Assembly: GCA_010645155.1 (NCBI GenBank)
Contig: CM021323.1
Coordinates: 4,816,802 to 4,880,801, forward strand
From: Tigriopus japonicus
Lineage: Eukaryota > Arthropoda > Copepoda > Harpacticoida > Harpacticidae
Length of the DNA: 64,000 bases
Direction: 5' to 3'
The notes beneath the pieces are model-generated. The model saw only the letters and a list, made by a program, of their open reading frames with translations, made no database searches and was not told the DNA's origin. Made by a program: the position numbers and the translations under genes. Numbering within the stretch: the stretch's first letter is position 1; every line of letters starts with the position of its first letter. Positions 23,258-37,937 of the stretch are shown here, piece after piece.

Positions 23258-24251
23258 GTGGGTGCCATTAGTGAAGCTTAAATAATCCACACTGTACAAT
23301 CCCTTGGGCCATTTAGCCCTATCCAGGCACAAGGAAAAAAAGGCTCATCTCAAATTTCACCAAACCCATGAATCAGCCCCTCAATATGTTAATATTGACA
23401 ATTAATTGATCTCACTACATAATTAAATACAGTTACAGGAACAAATTGGTAAAAATGAATTCACATAACTGTGATACCTGTAACTTAACTAATATTTCTT
23501 GAACTCTTTAGACGATAAGAACAAAATGTTGGATACAGATTAGTACTATTTAAGTTATTTGGTCTACAACTTTGCTCCATCTTCTCTGTAGTACAAATTC
23601 ACCATCGTGGTTTGGAAGGCTCTAATCTAAAACAACCCTACTTGAAACTGCATTATGGTTTTCTTTCAACGACATTTTTCATGCTAAATTTACTTCAAAA
23701 AATCAAAATGTATGATAAAATGCATGATAATATGAAAATTTGTATATTTCCCTGCATGATTGGCAAATTTAGTGGTTGTACTTCATTTCGAAAAGTCAGT
23801 TTTCAGCCTTTGAAAATGATTTTTCAAAAGACTAACACATCGACAAGCAACGAGTTAGGATTACCTTTTGAGTTATTTCAGGTCGTTAAATTTACAATAT
23901 ACTGGGCATGCACTTATTATTTTTGTGTAGTCTTATTTGAGCCACAAACCATGGAAAACGGCCATTTTTATCTCAGCGAATACAAATGGCCACCCTGAAT
24001 GGAACACTCTCCCTCTGCTTTGTTATGTTTTGTGCAAATCAGGCCTACACATGACACATACTGTACATGCTCGGCATGCATGGACAAATTGACGAAACAA
24101 GAAGGAGGCTGCTGAGAAATGTGCGTTGTGTAAACAGACGAGGAAAATAAATCGACACACGTTTCATGTACTATTCGTAAAAGCTAAGAAGTACGATCGA
24201 AAGTGCCCATCTTCGCATTAGAATATTCAGCAATTGGTCTAGTTTTTCGTC
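23258..24251. other. Intergenic between transporter copy 2 and the sirtuin
   Basis: No gene is recognised. A 128-codon open frame at 23612-23998 has no family features and reads as AT-rich non-coding sequence. The last few hundred bases should contain the sirtuin promoter. Confidence 0.4.
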
Positions 24252-26321
24252 ATGGCTGAACCCCACTCGGATCATCATGATAAGACGCGTGAAAAGTCCC
24301 TTCACGAGCAAGATCCGGAGAAATATTCAGGATCCTCCGATTCTTCTGCCTCCGGCGACGAAATCGATGGACCCGATCAAGAGGACCTTATTCGACAAAT
24401 GCTTCAAATGAAGCTCCATAAAGGCCAAACTAAAGCCCAAGAGGATACCAACAAGAGAAAAGTAATGACATGGTTCTTCGCATGATTTAATCAATCGTGA
24501 AAACACGTTTGTTTGTTTGTCTGTTTGTTCTTCAGGTTTTGGATGAAGTGTCTTTTGAAGGTATCATTCGCTATGTCAAGTCTGGCCAAGTCAAGCATAT
24601 TATCACCATGGCAGGAGCTGGCATTTCCACTTCAGCGGGCATTCCGGATTTCCGATCCCCGGAAACCGGATTGTATAGCAACCTGCAAAAGTATGACCTG
24701 CCCAATCCTGAAGCGATCTTTGATATCGAATACTTCAATGAGCGACCCGAGCCGTTTTTCCAATTGGCCAAAGAGTTATATCCCGGACAATTTAAACCCA
24801 CGCCTTGTCATTATTTCATCAAGTAGGTGTGATAATGACGTGAATGATTTTTTAATGAAGGGGAATCTTAAAGGTGTCTTTCTTCTAGGTTATTGGAAGA
24901 CAAAGGCTTATTGTTGCGGCATTACACGCAAAATATCGACACGTTGGAGCGGGTGGCCAATATTTCCGGGGACAAGTTAGTCGAAGCTCATGGCACATTT
25001 CACACCAATCATTGCATCCAGCCCAAATGTCGGAAGGAATACACCCAAAAATGGATGAAAGGTGAGCCACCGTATTTGTTATCTTGTGAGATTGATGCTT
25101 TCTACTTTTGGAATGAAATTGAAGATATAAAATTGTTGGCAGGCAATTTAATAAATGTATCATTTTAGAGAGCATATTTCAAACCCCTGGCAAGAAAGTG
25201 GTGTAAGCTAAACAGAACAATTGCAAGACTAACATTCGGCTTATATTTCATTTATATCTACTAACGGTGGGATAAAAGCGGTCGAAGTTACCATTTTAGG
25301 TTGAATTATAGTCAAAACTGTATTTAAGAATATTGTCGGTGAGTTCAAATGTTCAGTTATTCTTTTATCGAGAGTCATTCTTCTATGAAGAGATGATAAA
25401 TTTATACATCTCTTATGTCAAGAGATGTTCTTTCTTTTAATATCCTATAACTCAGCTTTGACTAACTCATAATAGAAAGCCAGTTTAGATAAGCACGTTG
25501 AGGAACGAAAACTTTTTAAATTTTCAGAAAGGATTCATGATTTTTTTTTTCGGTGGAAATTTAGCGAAATCCCTTCAAGCAAGAAGTTATCCCATTTCTG
25601 TTTTTATTAAGTACTCACTTCGGAAATTTATGCTCTTTTTGCACAAAGTTTATTCTTCAATTGTTTCTGTTTTAGAACAAATCATGAAAGATGTCATTCC
25701 CACTTGCCAGGAGTGCAACGGTGTGGTCAAACCGGATATCGTATTTTTTGGCGAGCAACTCCCGGATAAATTCTACACTTGTCTCATCAACGATTTCAAG
25801 ATGTGTGACCTGTTAATAATCATGGGAACATCCCTCACAGTTCAACCCTTTGCGAGTTTGGTCGACAGGTACAACGAGGAAATTTGTCCAAAAACAAATA
25901 TCCAGAGTTTTCTAAATGTTTTTTACCTCGATTAGATTACATTATGTTTAGAGTGTTCTGCAGACTTGATAAATCGAAAGTTTGTCCGATTTCAGAGTTC
26001 CTCTTACCACGCCTAGATTGTTGATTAATCTAACCCGCCCACCGGTCACTGGGTCAGATTATGTTTTAAGAGCTCTTGGTCGCGGAGGCTTGGATTTGAG
26101 TGAGGAATCCGGATACAGAGATGTGGCTAAAATCGGAACTTGTGATCAAAGCTGCTTAGACTTTGTTAAGGGCATGGGTTGGGAGGTAATATTGTCAAAA
26201 AATAATCAGTTATTTTGAAAGCTGATCATCTATGTACCAAGATTTTCACATTGCATCGTTTCAGGAGGAGTTTCAAGCACTCTTGGACCAATCAAAACGT
26301 GAAGAACCCGAAGAATCGTAA
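24252..26321 (+). CDS. Sirt2: NAD-dependent protein deacetylase, sirtuin-2 type
   Basis: Six exons: 24252-24461, 24536-24822, 24889-25061, 25676-25868, 25996-26185, 26265-26321, giving 369 residues. It removes acetyl or acyl groups from lysines using NAD+, mainly on cytoplasmic targets such as tubulin and on histones. Seen: GAGIS (97-101) and DFR (108-110) of the NAD site, YTQNID (178-183), catalytic His200 in EAHG, and a zinc site of Cys208, Cys213, Cys234 and Cys237. The spacing of the His and the four Cys matches human SIRT2 with a constant offset, from my knowledge of that protein. KPDIVFFGE and [12 protein letters not shown] follow. Residues 1-70 are an acidic, Ser-rich leader in exon 1, as in SIRT2. 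The tail ends in an acidic EEPEES. Class I, SIRT2 branch rather than SIRT1 or SIRT3, judged from length and the [18 protein letters not shown] stretch. No key residue is missing. Confidence 0.93.
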
Positions 26322-26435
26322 AAATAAGTCCTTTCCGGGAATCCTAAATGAATGACGAATGGATTTGTACCTTTATGAACACTCATGATTGTTTTGTTGT
26401 ACCTTTTTGAGCTCATTTTATGCTAGAATGGAAGT

Positions 26436-26441
26436 ATTAAA
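26436..26441 (+). promoter_or_regulatory. Candidate poly(A) signal of the sirtuin gene
   Basis: ATTAAA about 115 bases after the stop. No AATAAA is nearer, so the common variant hexamer may be used. Confidence 0.35.
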
Positions 26442-26921
26442 TTCATTAAAATCTAAGTTTTCTTTCAATTATGAGAACGAGTGGTGTAAAATCCCCCATA
26501 CCAAAAGGTTTCATTCATATTAGTTATATATAATGGCATTTTCTTAGAACCTTCGGTTCTTAGAAAATTAATTGAAAATAATTGCTTTTGGCGCTAGTCT
26601 GAATAATAATAATCGTACCACAACAATGGTTTTCCATCAATGAAAATAAGCAAATATTTTGCGGTTCTAGTGAAAAAAAAAGAAAAAATTTGACGTCCCA
26701 TGTACTGACAATTATCTACTGAATAAGTCACGATGTGAAATCTAAGGCACCAACTCTTGCGATTGGTTCTTTTGTGCTTGGTAGTTACATTCGTTCTTTG
26801 GATTTGATTGTCGCGAAAAGATGAATCTGCACGCTTCTTCGAAAATTTTGTGAGCTGTGCTTGACAAAGTCCTACGAATTCTTGTCCATCGAAGCTTTAA
26901 AAAAATGCAAAAAGATGATAG

Positions 26922-27163
26922 TTAATGCACCTCACTCCGAGTACTTTCAAGGGGAGTGCGCTCCCCTGTCTAGTCATTTCTATAAAAAAAGTCTTGTCAT
27001 CAGTGGGACCATTGGAGCAACTTGAAACACGCAGTAGAAGTAAAGTGGAAGCCTCTTAAAACGCATTTATCTTCTTATGACTAGGAAATAAATATCACAG
27101 ACTTTTAAATGTAGAGGACCAGGAAGAATCACTCCAATTAGTTCTTGGAGTGAGGTGTATCAA
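26922..27163. mobile_element. Small MITE with CACCTCACTCC inverted ends
   Basis: The left end TTAATGCACCTCACTCCGAG and the right end read backwards TTGATACACCTCACTCCAAG match at about 17 of 20 positions over a 242-base element. The interior has no coding capacity. No clear target duplication was found, so the superfamily is unknown. It lies between the sirtuin and the phospho-lyase genes. Confidence 0.55.
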
Positions 27164-27830
27164 GTCTCAATAGTGAGGATTGCGTTTAAAAAAAATTATA
27201 GTCCTGTCAAAAAATATTACTCTCCATTTACATTAATGTTAGGTTATGGAACACGATTAAAATTAAGATTCCATACATTAGATCCTGAATCAAAGGCAAA
27301 TGCTGGTAACTTCCTTGCTTGCTTGAAAAATCAAGTGCTTACACAAAGACAACTCCATCCATAATGAGTCAATTTTGATGTTTCAAAATGTCACCGAACT
27401 CCCTTAAAAAAACCGGCTTAACTCGGTTTGTTTACATTTGCATTTCTTGTCATAGGCGTTAATGACGGACCCAACAATGCATCTGGCTTGACACTGACAG
27501 TTATGTATTCTCGAATCGCCGTGCATGTGACTGACTAACAGACACATGCCGATCATGATGTTACCTTTCTTATGTTGGAATTCTTTCTTCTTTGTAATGT
27601 AACAACGCAAAAAGATCCACAGCTTGGAAAAGTTAGATAGCGATCATTCTCACAATTTGCAACAGAATTAAGGGTTCAAAGGAAAGCCCTCTCTGAGTTA
27701 CCATGGACGAGACTGCTTCGGAGGACAGCTGATCTTGCATTTCTTGTATCTTAAGGATTGACGGACAAGAACGAAAGGTCAGTCAGTGGACGATTTCCCT
27801 CGAGGACACTTGATCCCTCCTTGTACTACA

Positions 27831-30238
<2,408 letters not shown>

Positions 30239-30323
30239 GCCAAAATCTTGCCTTCTTTGATATGCATTTTCTTCAACCTGGGATATTAAAATAATTGGCC
30301 GCCACGTGCTTCAAAGAATGTTG

Positions 30324-30329
30324 AATAAA
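30324..30329 (+). promoter_or_regulatory. Candidate poly(A) signal of the phospho-lyase gene
   Basis: AATAAA about 86 bases after the stop at 30236-30238. Confidence 0.45.
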
Positions 30330-30953
30330 TCGTATTTGTCCATACTCTCCCACAGATATCATGAGCGGTTTCGCTACAGTCAACATACATCTACTGCTAT
30401 CTTTCTGTGAGTTATTAGGAGGGCATCAGAGAGGTGAGATGTTAGCCTCGTTGCTTTTATCACATGTTGATTTTGCGGTTCGATTACATTTGTATGTCGA
30501 ATCATACGTGAATTTTCTACATTTTCATTCATGGAATGCCTTCATTAATCACATATACAATCATTTGGCTCCATCCAGGAAAATATCCAACAATACAGTC
30601 GGAGCAAGTGTTCAATGTTGGGTCGAGTTTTTTTTGCCTTGGACGCATGGAATGGCTTGCTCTGATCTTTAGAGCAGAGTTCGCAGAGATGGTGGAGATC
30701 GCCGAGGACGCTCGCCCTCGGTTTGATCACCCCCTACGCCTTTTTTTGGTCTCTTTGAAGGTAGTGATCCTAGTAGGCTCGCCAGAGTATCGGAGTGGAC
30801 GCCACATCCGAACAAAATGGCATTTTTTTGGAGACCTTTGCCTCAAGAACAAATCCGGTCGATAAAGTGCAGATAATCTACGGGCAAATTTACTTATTTC
30901 TCTTCACTTTTTCTAATTCTTGAAATTCTTAATTTTCCCGAGCACAACCAATA
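30330..30953. other. Intergenic, nothing recognised
   Basis: A 103-codon open frame (30361-30672) overlaps a second one and shows no domain. No repeat partner was found inside the window. Confidence 0.4.
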
Positions 30954-31328
30954 TAGGGAAGAATTAAGGGGATTTACTGATTGTAGAGTCTAATCAATCG
31001 CTAAAATTACGTTCCTAAAGTTTTAAAAAAACTAAAACCCCTAATAAGATGTCAAAAGTCGCGAATTTCACAGTTTACTCATAAATGTTCTTGTATGTTT
31101 CTCCAATTAGAATGAGTTAGATCTATAGACGTGTTTTTGAGTCGCAACAGCCATTTCCATGATGGCTCGATTCAAAGTTCAATTCCAACCTGTTCTAACC
31201 CCCTCCTCAAACTCATCCCTTCCGCCTTGACGATCGACGATGCCACACAAAGTCGCCCATTGAATCGATTTCTTTGGCAACACTCCGGGCTGTGGCCTCT
31301 TTTCCACCTACCTTCTGGACTCTATCCA
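30954..31328 (+). repeat. 375-base direct duplicate left of the assembly gap
   Basis: Begins TAGGGAAGAATTAAGGGGAT and ends at CTCTATCCA, exactly at the start of the N run. It matches 31852-32226 with only two differences that I see. The pair is offset by 898 bases. Confidence 0.9.
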
Positions 31329-31851
31329 NNNNNNNNNNNNNNNNNNNNNNNNNNNNNNNNNNNNNNNNNNNNNNNNNNNNNNNNNNNNNNNNNNNNNNNN
31401 NNNNNNNNNNNNNNNNNNNNNNNNNNNNNNNNNNNNNNNNNNNNNNNNNNNNNNNNNNNNNNNNNNNNNNNNNNNNNNNNNNNNNNNNNNNNNNNNNNNN
31501 NNNNNNNNNNNNNNNNNNNNNNNNNNNNNNNNNNNNNNNNNNNNNNNNNNNNNNNNNNNNNNNNNNNNNNNNNNNNNNNNNNNNNNNNNNNNNNNNNNNN
31601 NNNNNNNNNNNNNNNNNNNNNNNNNNNNNNNNNNNNNNNNNNNNNNNNNNNNNNNNNNNNNNNNNNNNNNNNNNNNNNNNNNNNNNNNNNNNNNNNNNNN
31701 NNNNNNNNNNNNNNNNNNNNNNNNNNNNNNNNNNNNNNNNNNNNNNNNNNNNNNNNNNNNNNNNNNNNNNNNNNNNNNNNNNNNNNNNNNNNNNNNNNNN
31801 NNNNNNNNNNNNNNNNNNNNNNNNNNNNNNNNNNNNNNNNNNNNNNNNNNN
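31329..31851. other. Assembly gap (523 Ns)
   Basis: Run of N bounded on both sides by the same 375-base sequence. Frames that appear to cross it are artefacts of translating N. Confidence 0.97.
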
Positions 31852-32226
31852 TAGGGAAGAATTAAAGGGATTTACTGATTGTAGAGTCTAATCAATCGCT
31901 AAAATTACGTTCCTAAAGTTTTAAAAAAACTAAAACCCCTAATAAGATGTCAAAAGTCGCGAATTTCACAGTTTACTCATAAATGTTCTTGTATGTTTCT
32001 CCAATTAGAATGAGTTAGATCTATAGACGTGTTTTTGAGTCGCAACAGCCATTTCCATGATGGCTCGATTCAAAGTTCAATTCCAACCTGTTCTAACCCC
32101 CTCCTCAAACTCATCCCTTCCGCCTTGACGATCGACGATGCCACACAAAGTCGCCCATTGAATCGATTTCTTTGGCAACACTCCGGGCTGTGGCCTCTTT
32201 TCCACCTACCTTCTGGACTCCATCCA
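31852..32226 (+). repeat. 375-base direct duplicate right of the assembly gap
   Basis: Starts exactly at the end of the N run and repeats 30954-31328. After it, unique sequence continues with CAATGCACATCGC. Either there is a real tandem unit of about 0.9 kb, or the two copies are the two alleles placed one after the other. Confidence 0.9.
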
Positions 32227-33183
32227 CAATGCACATCGCTTCGTCACATACGCGTGAACTGATTTTGCCCGGGCGAGAGAGAAAAAGAACGCCAGAGAGG
32301 AGGTTAGTACGGTCCCTTGCAGCACACCACCACTGTTCTTAGTCAGTTCTCTCACATACAAAACGAATTCATTGGAATCCATGAGGAAGGGACTGACTCC
32401 TCAACGGAAGATTTCATGCAAACAATGCTCAACTGAACCGTGTTTGTCCCAGGAAATGACACTCTATCTTCGATATCGCCATTGAACAACCATCCCAAAG
32501 TCACATGATCAAACGGTAAGCTTATATCTTTTTTCTTATATTTCATATTTACCACACTGGAATGGCTTAGATCAATAAGAAAGTAGAAAATAATGGATTG
32601 ATTCGGATGTGGAAAAATTTTGCAAAAATAATAAAAGGAATTTGTTACCTTCTTGATGACTGATGTTCGAGTGAAACTTCATTGGGCCAACCCAGTATTT
32701 CTAGATTGGCGGGAAATCATTCCAAGAGCTATTTTATGCTAATTACGTAATAGGCAATCAAGTTTAATGAAGTACAAAAAGGGGTAGTGAGAAGGTCAAC
32801 TACTCGGAAATATCTGGGCTTACCTGGCGACATTCCTCTGTCTTTAGCCAAGATCGCTGAATTTTAATGCACCCAAAAATTGGAATGATATATTCCCGCC
32901 TTTTTGTGTTATTCAATACTTTGAGATATGCAATTCACACAATTTCACACACTCAATGTTCGCTGCCTTTCTTCTATTCATTCAAAATTAACACGATAAG
33001 AAAACAAATCCGGTTTATATTTAGACATTGAACATTGAGAAAAACAAAACTAACGTTTTAACATTTCTTTCCAGAATCGAAAACCAAGATTGACTGATGT
33101 TTAGGCGTGGTTACTGTTAATCGCGAAGGTCACACCTCAAACTCCTCTTTGATCTCAAACCCGACTTTCACCCAACTCTCAAC
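32227..33183. other. Upstream region of the innexin gene
   Basis: No coding exon was recognised. The bases just before 33184 (ending CCCAACTCTCAACATG) should be 5' UTR, with a pyrimidine-rich tract and a possible acceptor near 33074 (TTTCTTTCCAG). A 5' non-coding exon upstream is therefore possible. Confidence 0.4.
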
Positions 33184-35684
33184 ATGTCAGGAATTGTCGG
33201 CGTATTTGCCTCCATTGGGGAGCATCTTCCTATATTAAACAAAGAAAAGCTCGCCGAGCCCAAACCAGAGGGTCCCATCAGCCGATTTCACTACCGTGGA
33301 ACGGCAATTATGATTCTGTCGTTTTGTGTATTGGTTACCACCACCGAATGGGTTTCGGGTAAGGGATCGTTTGGAACGGGACAGAACCAATAAATATCAA
33401 TTGAATTTATGCTTATTTTTTAGGTACGGACTCCATCATTAACTGCCTTCATAACGGTCCCATCCCGGAGAATGTCATTGAAAACTATTGCTACATTATT
33501 GGAACGTTTTCCGTTCCCAAACATTATGTGGATGAAGTGAAAGATATCGGAAATCGGGTGTCTCAGACGGGTGTGGGTCCTTACGAAGAGGATGATGAGA
33601 TCGAAATCAAAGGCTATTATCAGTGGGTCCCATTCATGTTGTTTCTCCAAGGTTGTATGTTCTACGTTCCTCATTTGATTTTCAAGGTCTGCGAGGCCGG
33701 TAAAATCAAGGTAAGCCTAGCACTAATTCCATTTAGAGAACCCACAATAACCTGCCTATCTTACAACTCTTCAGCTTATTCTCACGGGACTTCACCAATA
33801 CATCATGGATTCCGATGAAAGAAGCAGCAAACAAGAAGATCTGGCCACTTATCTCGTTGAAACCCGTCATACACATCGTGTTTGGTGCTTCAAAATTCTC
33901 TTCGCACAGTGCTTGTACTTGGTGAATGTCATTGGGAACATGTTCCTCACCGATTGCTTCCTAGGATGGGAGTTCTACACGTATGGTGTTCAAGCTTTGA
34001 GCTTCCTAGAGGGAACGGTATGCATAAGTTTGACTCATTTTTCTGTCAAGTAGGATCACGTTCGCTCAATATAGAGCATGTTGATCTAGAGAGCTAGTCA
34101 TGCGGGAAATAGCAGCAAATATCTAATGAGTCTTATCATCGGTTCCTATTGTAGGACGATTTCAGAGTGGATCCAATGTCGCGCGTCTTTCCCAGAGTAA
34201 CCAAGTGCATCTTTAGGAAATTTGGTCCTTCGGGAACGATTCAGAAACATGATGCTCAGGTATGCAAAACAACATGAATGAAGTTATGAGCAAACACGAG
34301 TTTATCTACTTTAAAGAATCTCATGATTCTTCAATCTACGTTTGCCGGCTTTCATAGCAGTACTTTTATTCTAATTTTGAATGTTTTTTGTCCGCTAACA
34401 CGGGCATCATAAATTGGTCAGAAACTTGCAATAGGGTTGCCTTGGACCTTGATGTCGAACTAATGGAACCAGGGTGTCTCTGGGTCATCGTGTGGCACCC
34501 AACGCCATCGGAATCTTTTTCGTTTGCGCTCAAAAAGGTTAACCCGTCTGACGTCAAATGTAACCTATTTCTATGATTTTCAGTGTGTCCTGCCCATCAA
34601 TATCATTAATGAGAAGATATACGTGTTCCTGTGGTTCTGGTTTGGTCTCTTGTCCGCCCTCACCATTCTTGAGCTCATGTGGACATTTTGCATTGTATTC
34701 CTTTCCAGTGCGAAATCGATCATTATTCGACGAAAACTGAGACTCAGGTAAGATCAAATCAAGGATCATGCTTCCTACAAGGCATGTGAGTCAGGAATCA
34801 ATGATAGCAAGTGCAATTTTTCCTCCATTTATAGCCCCAAACACAAAACGTTGAAAGTGGATGTGAATTTCTTGTGTCGAAACATGGATTTTGGAGACTG
34901 GAAACTCTTGTATCATCTTTTGAAGTGAGTATTATTGATTCTGTTCAGAGCCCTGATTCTGTTAATTTAAGATCGATAAAAAAGTGGTAAGCGTGGCATT
35001 TTGCGCAAAAAAACGATCCTTAGATTAGAGACATTATAATCAGAAGAGTATGTACAAGGAATTGACAGGTCCCACTTGGGATCAATTGTCTCTTCATTAT
35101 TGAAAGAAGGAAGAACAAGCAGTGCAAGGTCCATACAAGACTTCATTGACAGCGTATTTTCATTTTAGACAGTATTGTGCTTTTTCTAAAATTTACATTT
35201 TCGCAAAGTTTTTACCCTCTACCAAATGGAGAAACTAGGACCAAAAATCTCATGTGCCATCTCTTTTTTAGCTCTAACTCTCTAAAAAATCTTGTTCTGC
35301 AATGGACAGACATGTAGTGCAAAATGTCCAATTAATACCGACAATCACTAAAAACCCTTAAAACCTGTTGCGACAATTCGTCTAAATTCTCACTCAATCT
35401 TCCAATGAGCTTTAATGAAATCGATATCCTCTCTCTTAAGGAACATGGATTCCCTCCTTTTTGGCGAGGTTCTTGAGCACTATTCTGAAATCCTACAAAA
35501 GGAGTTGGATTCAGAGGGCAAGGACGATACTCTTTCTCTTCGATCTCTAATGAGAGACAAGGACGAGAAACCCGATCTGCCGGATGATGATGATGACGAG
35601 TTCTTGAAACTTCACGACGGCAACTATCTCAAGGCCAAAGAGGCCGGGGAAGTGGATAGTCCAAAAAGGACCACCGATATTTGA
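33184..35684 (+). CDS. Innexin gap-junction protein
   Basis: Seven exons: 33184-33358, 33424-33710, 33775-34017, 34155-34259, 34584-34747, 34835-34924, 35441-35684, giving 435 residues. Innexins form hexa- or octameric hemichannels that pair between cells and let ions and small metabolites pass. Seen: the signature YYQWVPF (123-129) at the start of helix 2; two Cys in the first outer loop (66 and 81) and two in the second (253 and 271); four hydrophobic segments near 37-57, 126-147, 190-215 and 285-310. The C-terminal domain is longer than the typical 360-400 residue innexin and ends in an acidic run (PDDDDDEF) in the last exon. The 5' end lies after a non-coding stretch of almost 1 kb with no obvious gene. 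The gene converges with the latrophilin-like gene on the other strand. Which innexin paralogue it is cannot be decided from the sequence alone. Confidence 0.93.
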
Positions 35685-36927
35685 CTCCCGAAACCCAATG
35701 ATGATCGCCGATGGAAGAGCGTTGGATCAATGGGGGGCGAGGCTAATTTCATTTTTGGAGAAGCAAATCAATTGTTACGACACTCATAGTTTACCCACAA
35801 GTCCGAGATTCTCACGTCCCCATCGATTTCACGTATTCAAGCACAGAAAGGCCGCTAAAAGTGGACAAGCTAGTGGTAGAAATCAGTATTGCTCCAAGAC
35901 TGGTTGATCTTTATTGTCCATGAATGGTAATGTTATTGCTAAGTACTATGTACCATATCTATTCTAATCCGAGCAATCATTCTACATTCAGTATTTCGGG
36001 TTCTTAAAAAGAACTTCTGCCTCATAAGATTATAAACACTATGATCTGATGAAAACATTTGTATAGTTTCTGTATTTTTGTAAAGATTCGAAATGAAAAG
36101 TCTAATCAAATGGTTAATGAAACACATTTCTGTGAAGTTGACAATTCTGCGCTTCGGTCTTTGTCATTTAATCGGATTTGTCGACCGTCGAATTTTATTC
36201 ATAGCTTGTATTTAAGACCATGCAGGTTGCAAAAAAAATACAGTAATATTTTTGGAATTTCAATTGGACTCAGGCTGAATCAAGGGAAAGAAATGTTCCT
36301 TTTTTATTTTGTTACAGCTATAGCCCGTATTTGAAAAAATGTTTTGTTGGAATATTAATTTTTCAAGTTCTCCTCAGTTTGTGGTGGAATAACAATTGTG
36401 ACATATTTTTGATCAAAAATCAATTTTTAAGGTAATTTGGTTGATTTTTGCATTAAAAAGTAATTCATTTGCGTGACTTTAGGTTTTAGAAACTTCAGCA
36501 AAACTTCCGAGATGGCCAAATGTTTTCAGGTGGAAATCTTTATGTACACTCCTGGTTTTTGCAATCGCAAGATGACTACATGGAAAATGTATCAAAATGC
36601 CTTTGGTCTTAAATATCCAGCAAAATCCAATCCATTTGCGTTTCAGTTGCTTGAAGCCTTCTTGTTCCATACAATTTCTCATGAATATTTGTGGGGTGGC
36701 CGCTTCTTGGAATTAGAAATCATTTTTATTAATCAATATTAATTAATATTAATCAATATTAATCTAGAATTAGATTCTTAGAATCCAAAAATTGGACTTG
36801 TGGTGTTTACCAACGGTATGAAAGGTACGACGAAATTACTGATGTGTTTCGAGTTGGATTTTAGGATCAAAAATCTGACCACAACTAAACTTTTCAAAAG
36901 TCAATAGACCTTATCTGCCATAAAATA
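35685..36927. other. Region 3' of the innexin gene
   Basis: It holds the innexin 3' UTR and AT-rich sequence with no recognised gene. Near 36730-36765 a short AATATTAATCAATATTAATC repeat occurs. The frames at 36059-36334 and 36473-36742 show no domain. Confidence 0.4.
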
Positions 36928-36963
36928 TGGCAGCACTGCCAACTCGAAATCCATTTTTAAAAC
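36928..36963. repeat. CTCGAA-motif repeat, interrupted copy, left part
   Basis: TGGCAGCACTGCCAACTCGA through TTTAAAAC, matching 12827-12862 with one change in the last eight bases. It continues at 37777 after the inserted element. Confidence 0.75.
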
Positions 36964-37784
36964 TAGAGAAAGGAAGTTAAGACGAATAAATCTGTCAAAT
37001 TAGACGAAAAAAGACGAATAAAATTACCTAATTAGACGAATAAAGACGAATAAAATTGCCCGATCAGAAGAAAAAAGACGAAAAAACCTGACAAATACGA
37101 CGAAAAAGACGAAAAAACCTGACAAATACGACGAAAAAGACGAAAAAACCTGACATATACGGCAAAAAAGACTAATGAATTGCCTGTAAAGAGGATTAAA
37201 ACTGCTGCCCATAAAGTAGACAAAATGTGTGGCCAAACTGAGGAGAAACAGCTGCACTCTTGTGCAAAACGGCAAAATCTACAAAGTTAACAAACGAAAA
37301 AGTGCCGAATAAGCAAGAAATGGTCAGTGGAACATATAAATTTAAAAAAAACAAGAGTTCAAAACCGCCCTTATTTCAACGTTTTCAATAGAGCAATATT
37401 TAGAAGCAGATTTGCTGACATTAATTCTTCAAATAGTCAGATAGGCTTTTCAATCCAATTTTCTTTCTTTGTGTCAGGAAACTCTACAAGTTAATATGTA
37501 AGTGTGGATCATATTTTGTTGCCCAAGTTTTGGCTTTGAACTTTTTAAAAGTGTCTATTTGATTCCAAATTTGAGAAAAAAGCTTCAAATCTAAGAAAAG
37601 TTCCAATTTTTGACTAATTAGACGAAAAAAGTTTAGTGAAATTGTCGGATTAAACGAAAAAAGACGAATAAAATCCAAATTAGACGAATAAATTTGTCGT
37701 GACGAATAAGGGTAAAAAAGACGAATAAAGACGAAAAAAGACGAATAAGTTTATTCGTCTTAAGTTCCTGTCCCTATTTATAAC
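36956..37784. mobile_element. hAT-like MITE filled with TTTATTCGTC repeats, copy 2
   Basis: The element is 36964-37776 (813 bases), inverted relative to the copy at 16074-16480. Its ends are TAGAGAAAGGAAGTTAAGAC on the left and, reverse-complemented, TAGGGACAGGAACTTAAGAC on the right. It is flanked by TTTAAAAC (36956-36963) and TTTATAAC (37777-37784). It interrupts a repeat whose intact copy at 12827-13016 has a single TTTATAAC, which proves insertion with an 8-bp duplication. The interior is an irregular array of AAAGACGAATAAA/GACGAAAAA units. The hairpin with arms AGACGAATAA and TTATTCGTCT lies at 37739-37760. About 400 bases longer than copy 1, through array expansion and a central AT-rich part. 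Confidence 0.9.
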
Positions 37785-37937
37785 TATCGATGAAACTCGA
37801 AATCGAACTAGTTCCAGTGCTGCCAAATTGGTCCCTGTTTAGGTCTTTTCAAAAAGTTCAATACAACCTGCCCTTTTTAATAGGGATAAACTTCCGAGTC
37901 AAAACTGGCAGCACTCCTGGTTAGAAACACCTCACTA
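37785..37937. repeat. CTCGAA-motif repeat, interrupted copy, right part
   Basis: Continues the match to 12863-13016 (TATCGATG, CGAAATCGAACTAGTT, TGCCAAATTG, GGCAGCACTCC and final CTCACTA), about 87% alike by eye. Confidence 0.75.

Noticed and set aside
23612..23998. 128-codon frame between transporter copy 2 and the sirtuin
   Set aside because: Does not start with a supported ATG context and shows no domain; AT-rich composition like flanking DNA.
31131..31891. Open frames of 205-244 codons spanning the second gap
   Set aside because: More than two thirds of each is N; the readable ends are a duplicated non-coding sequence.
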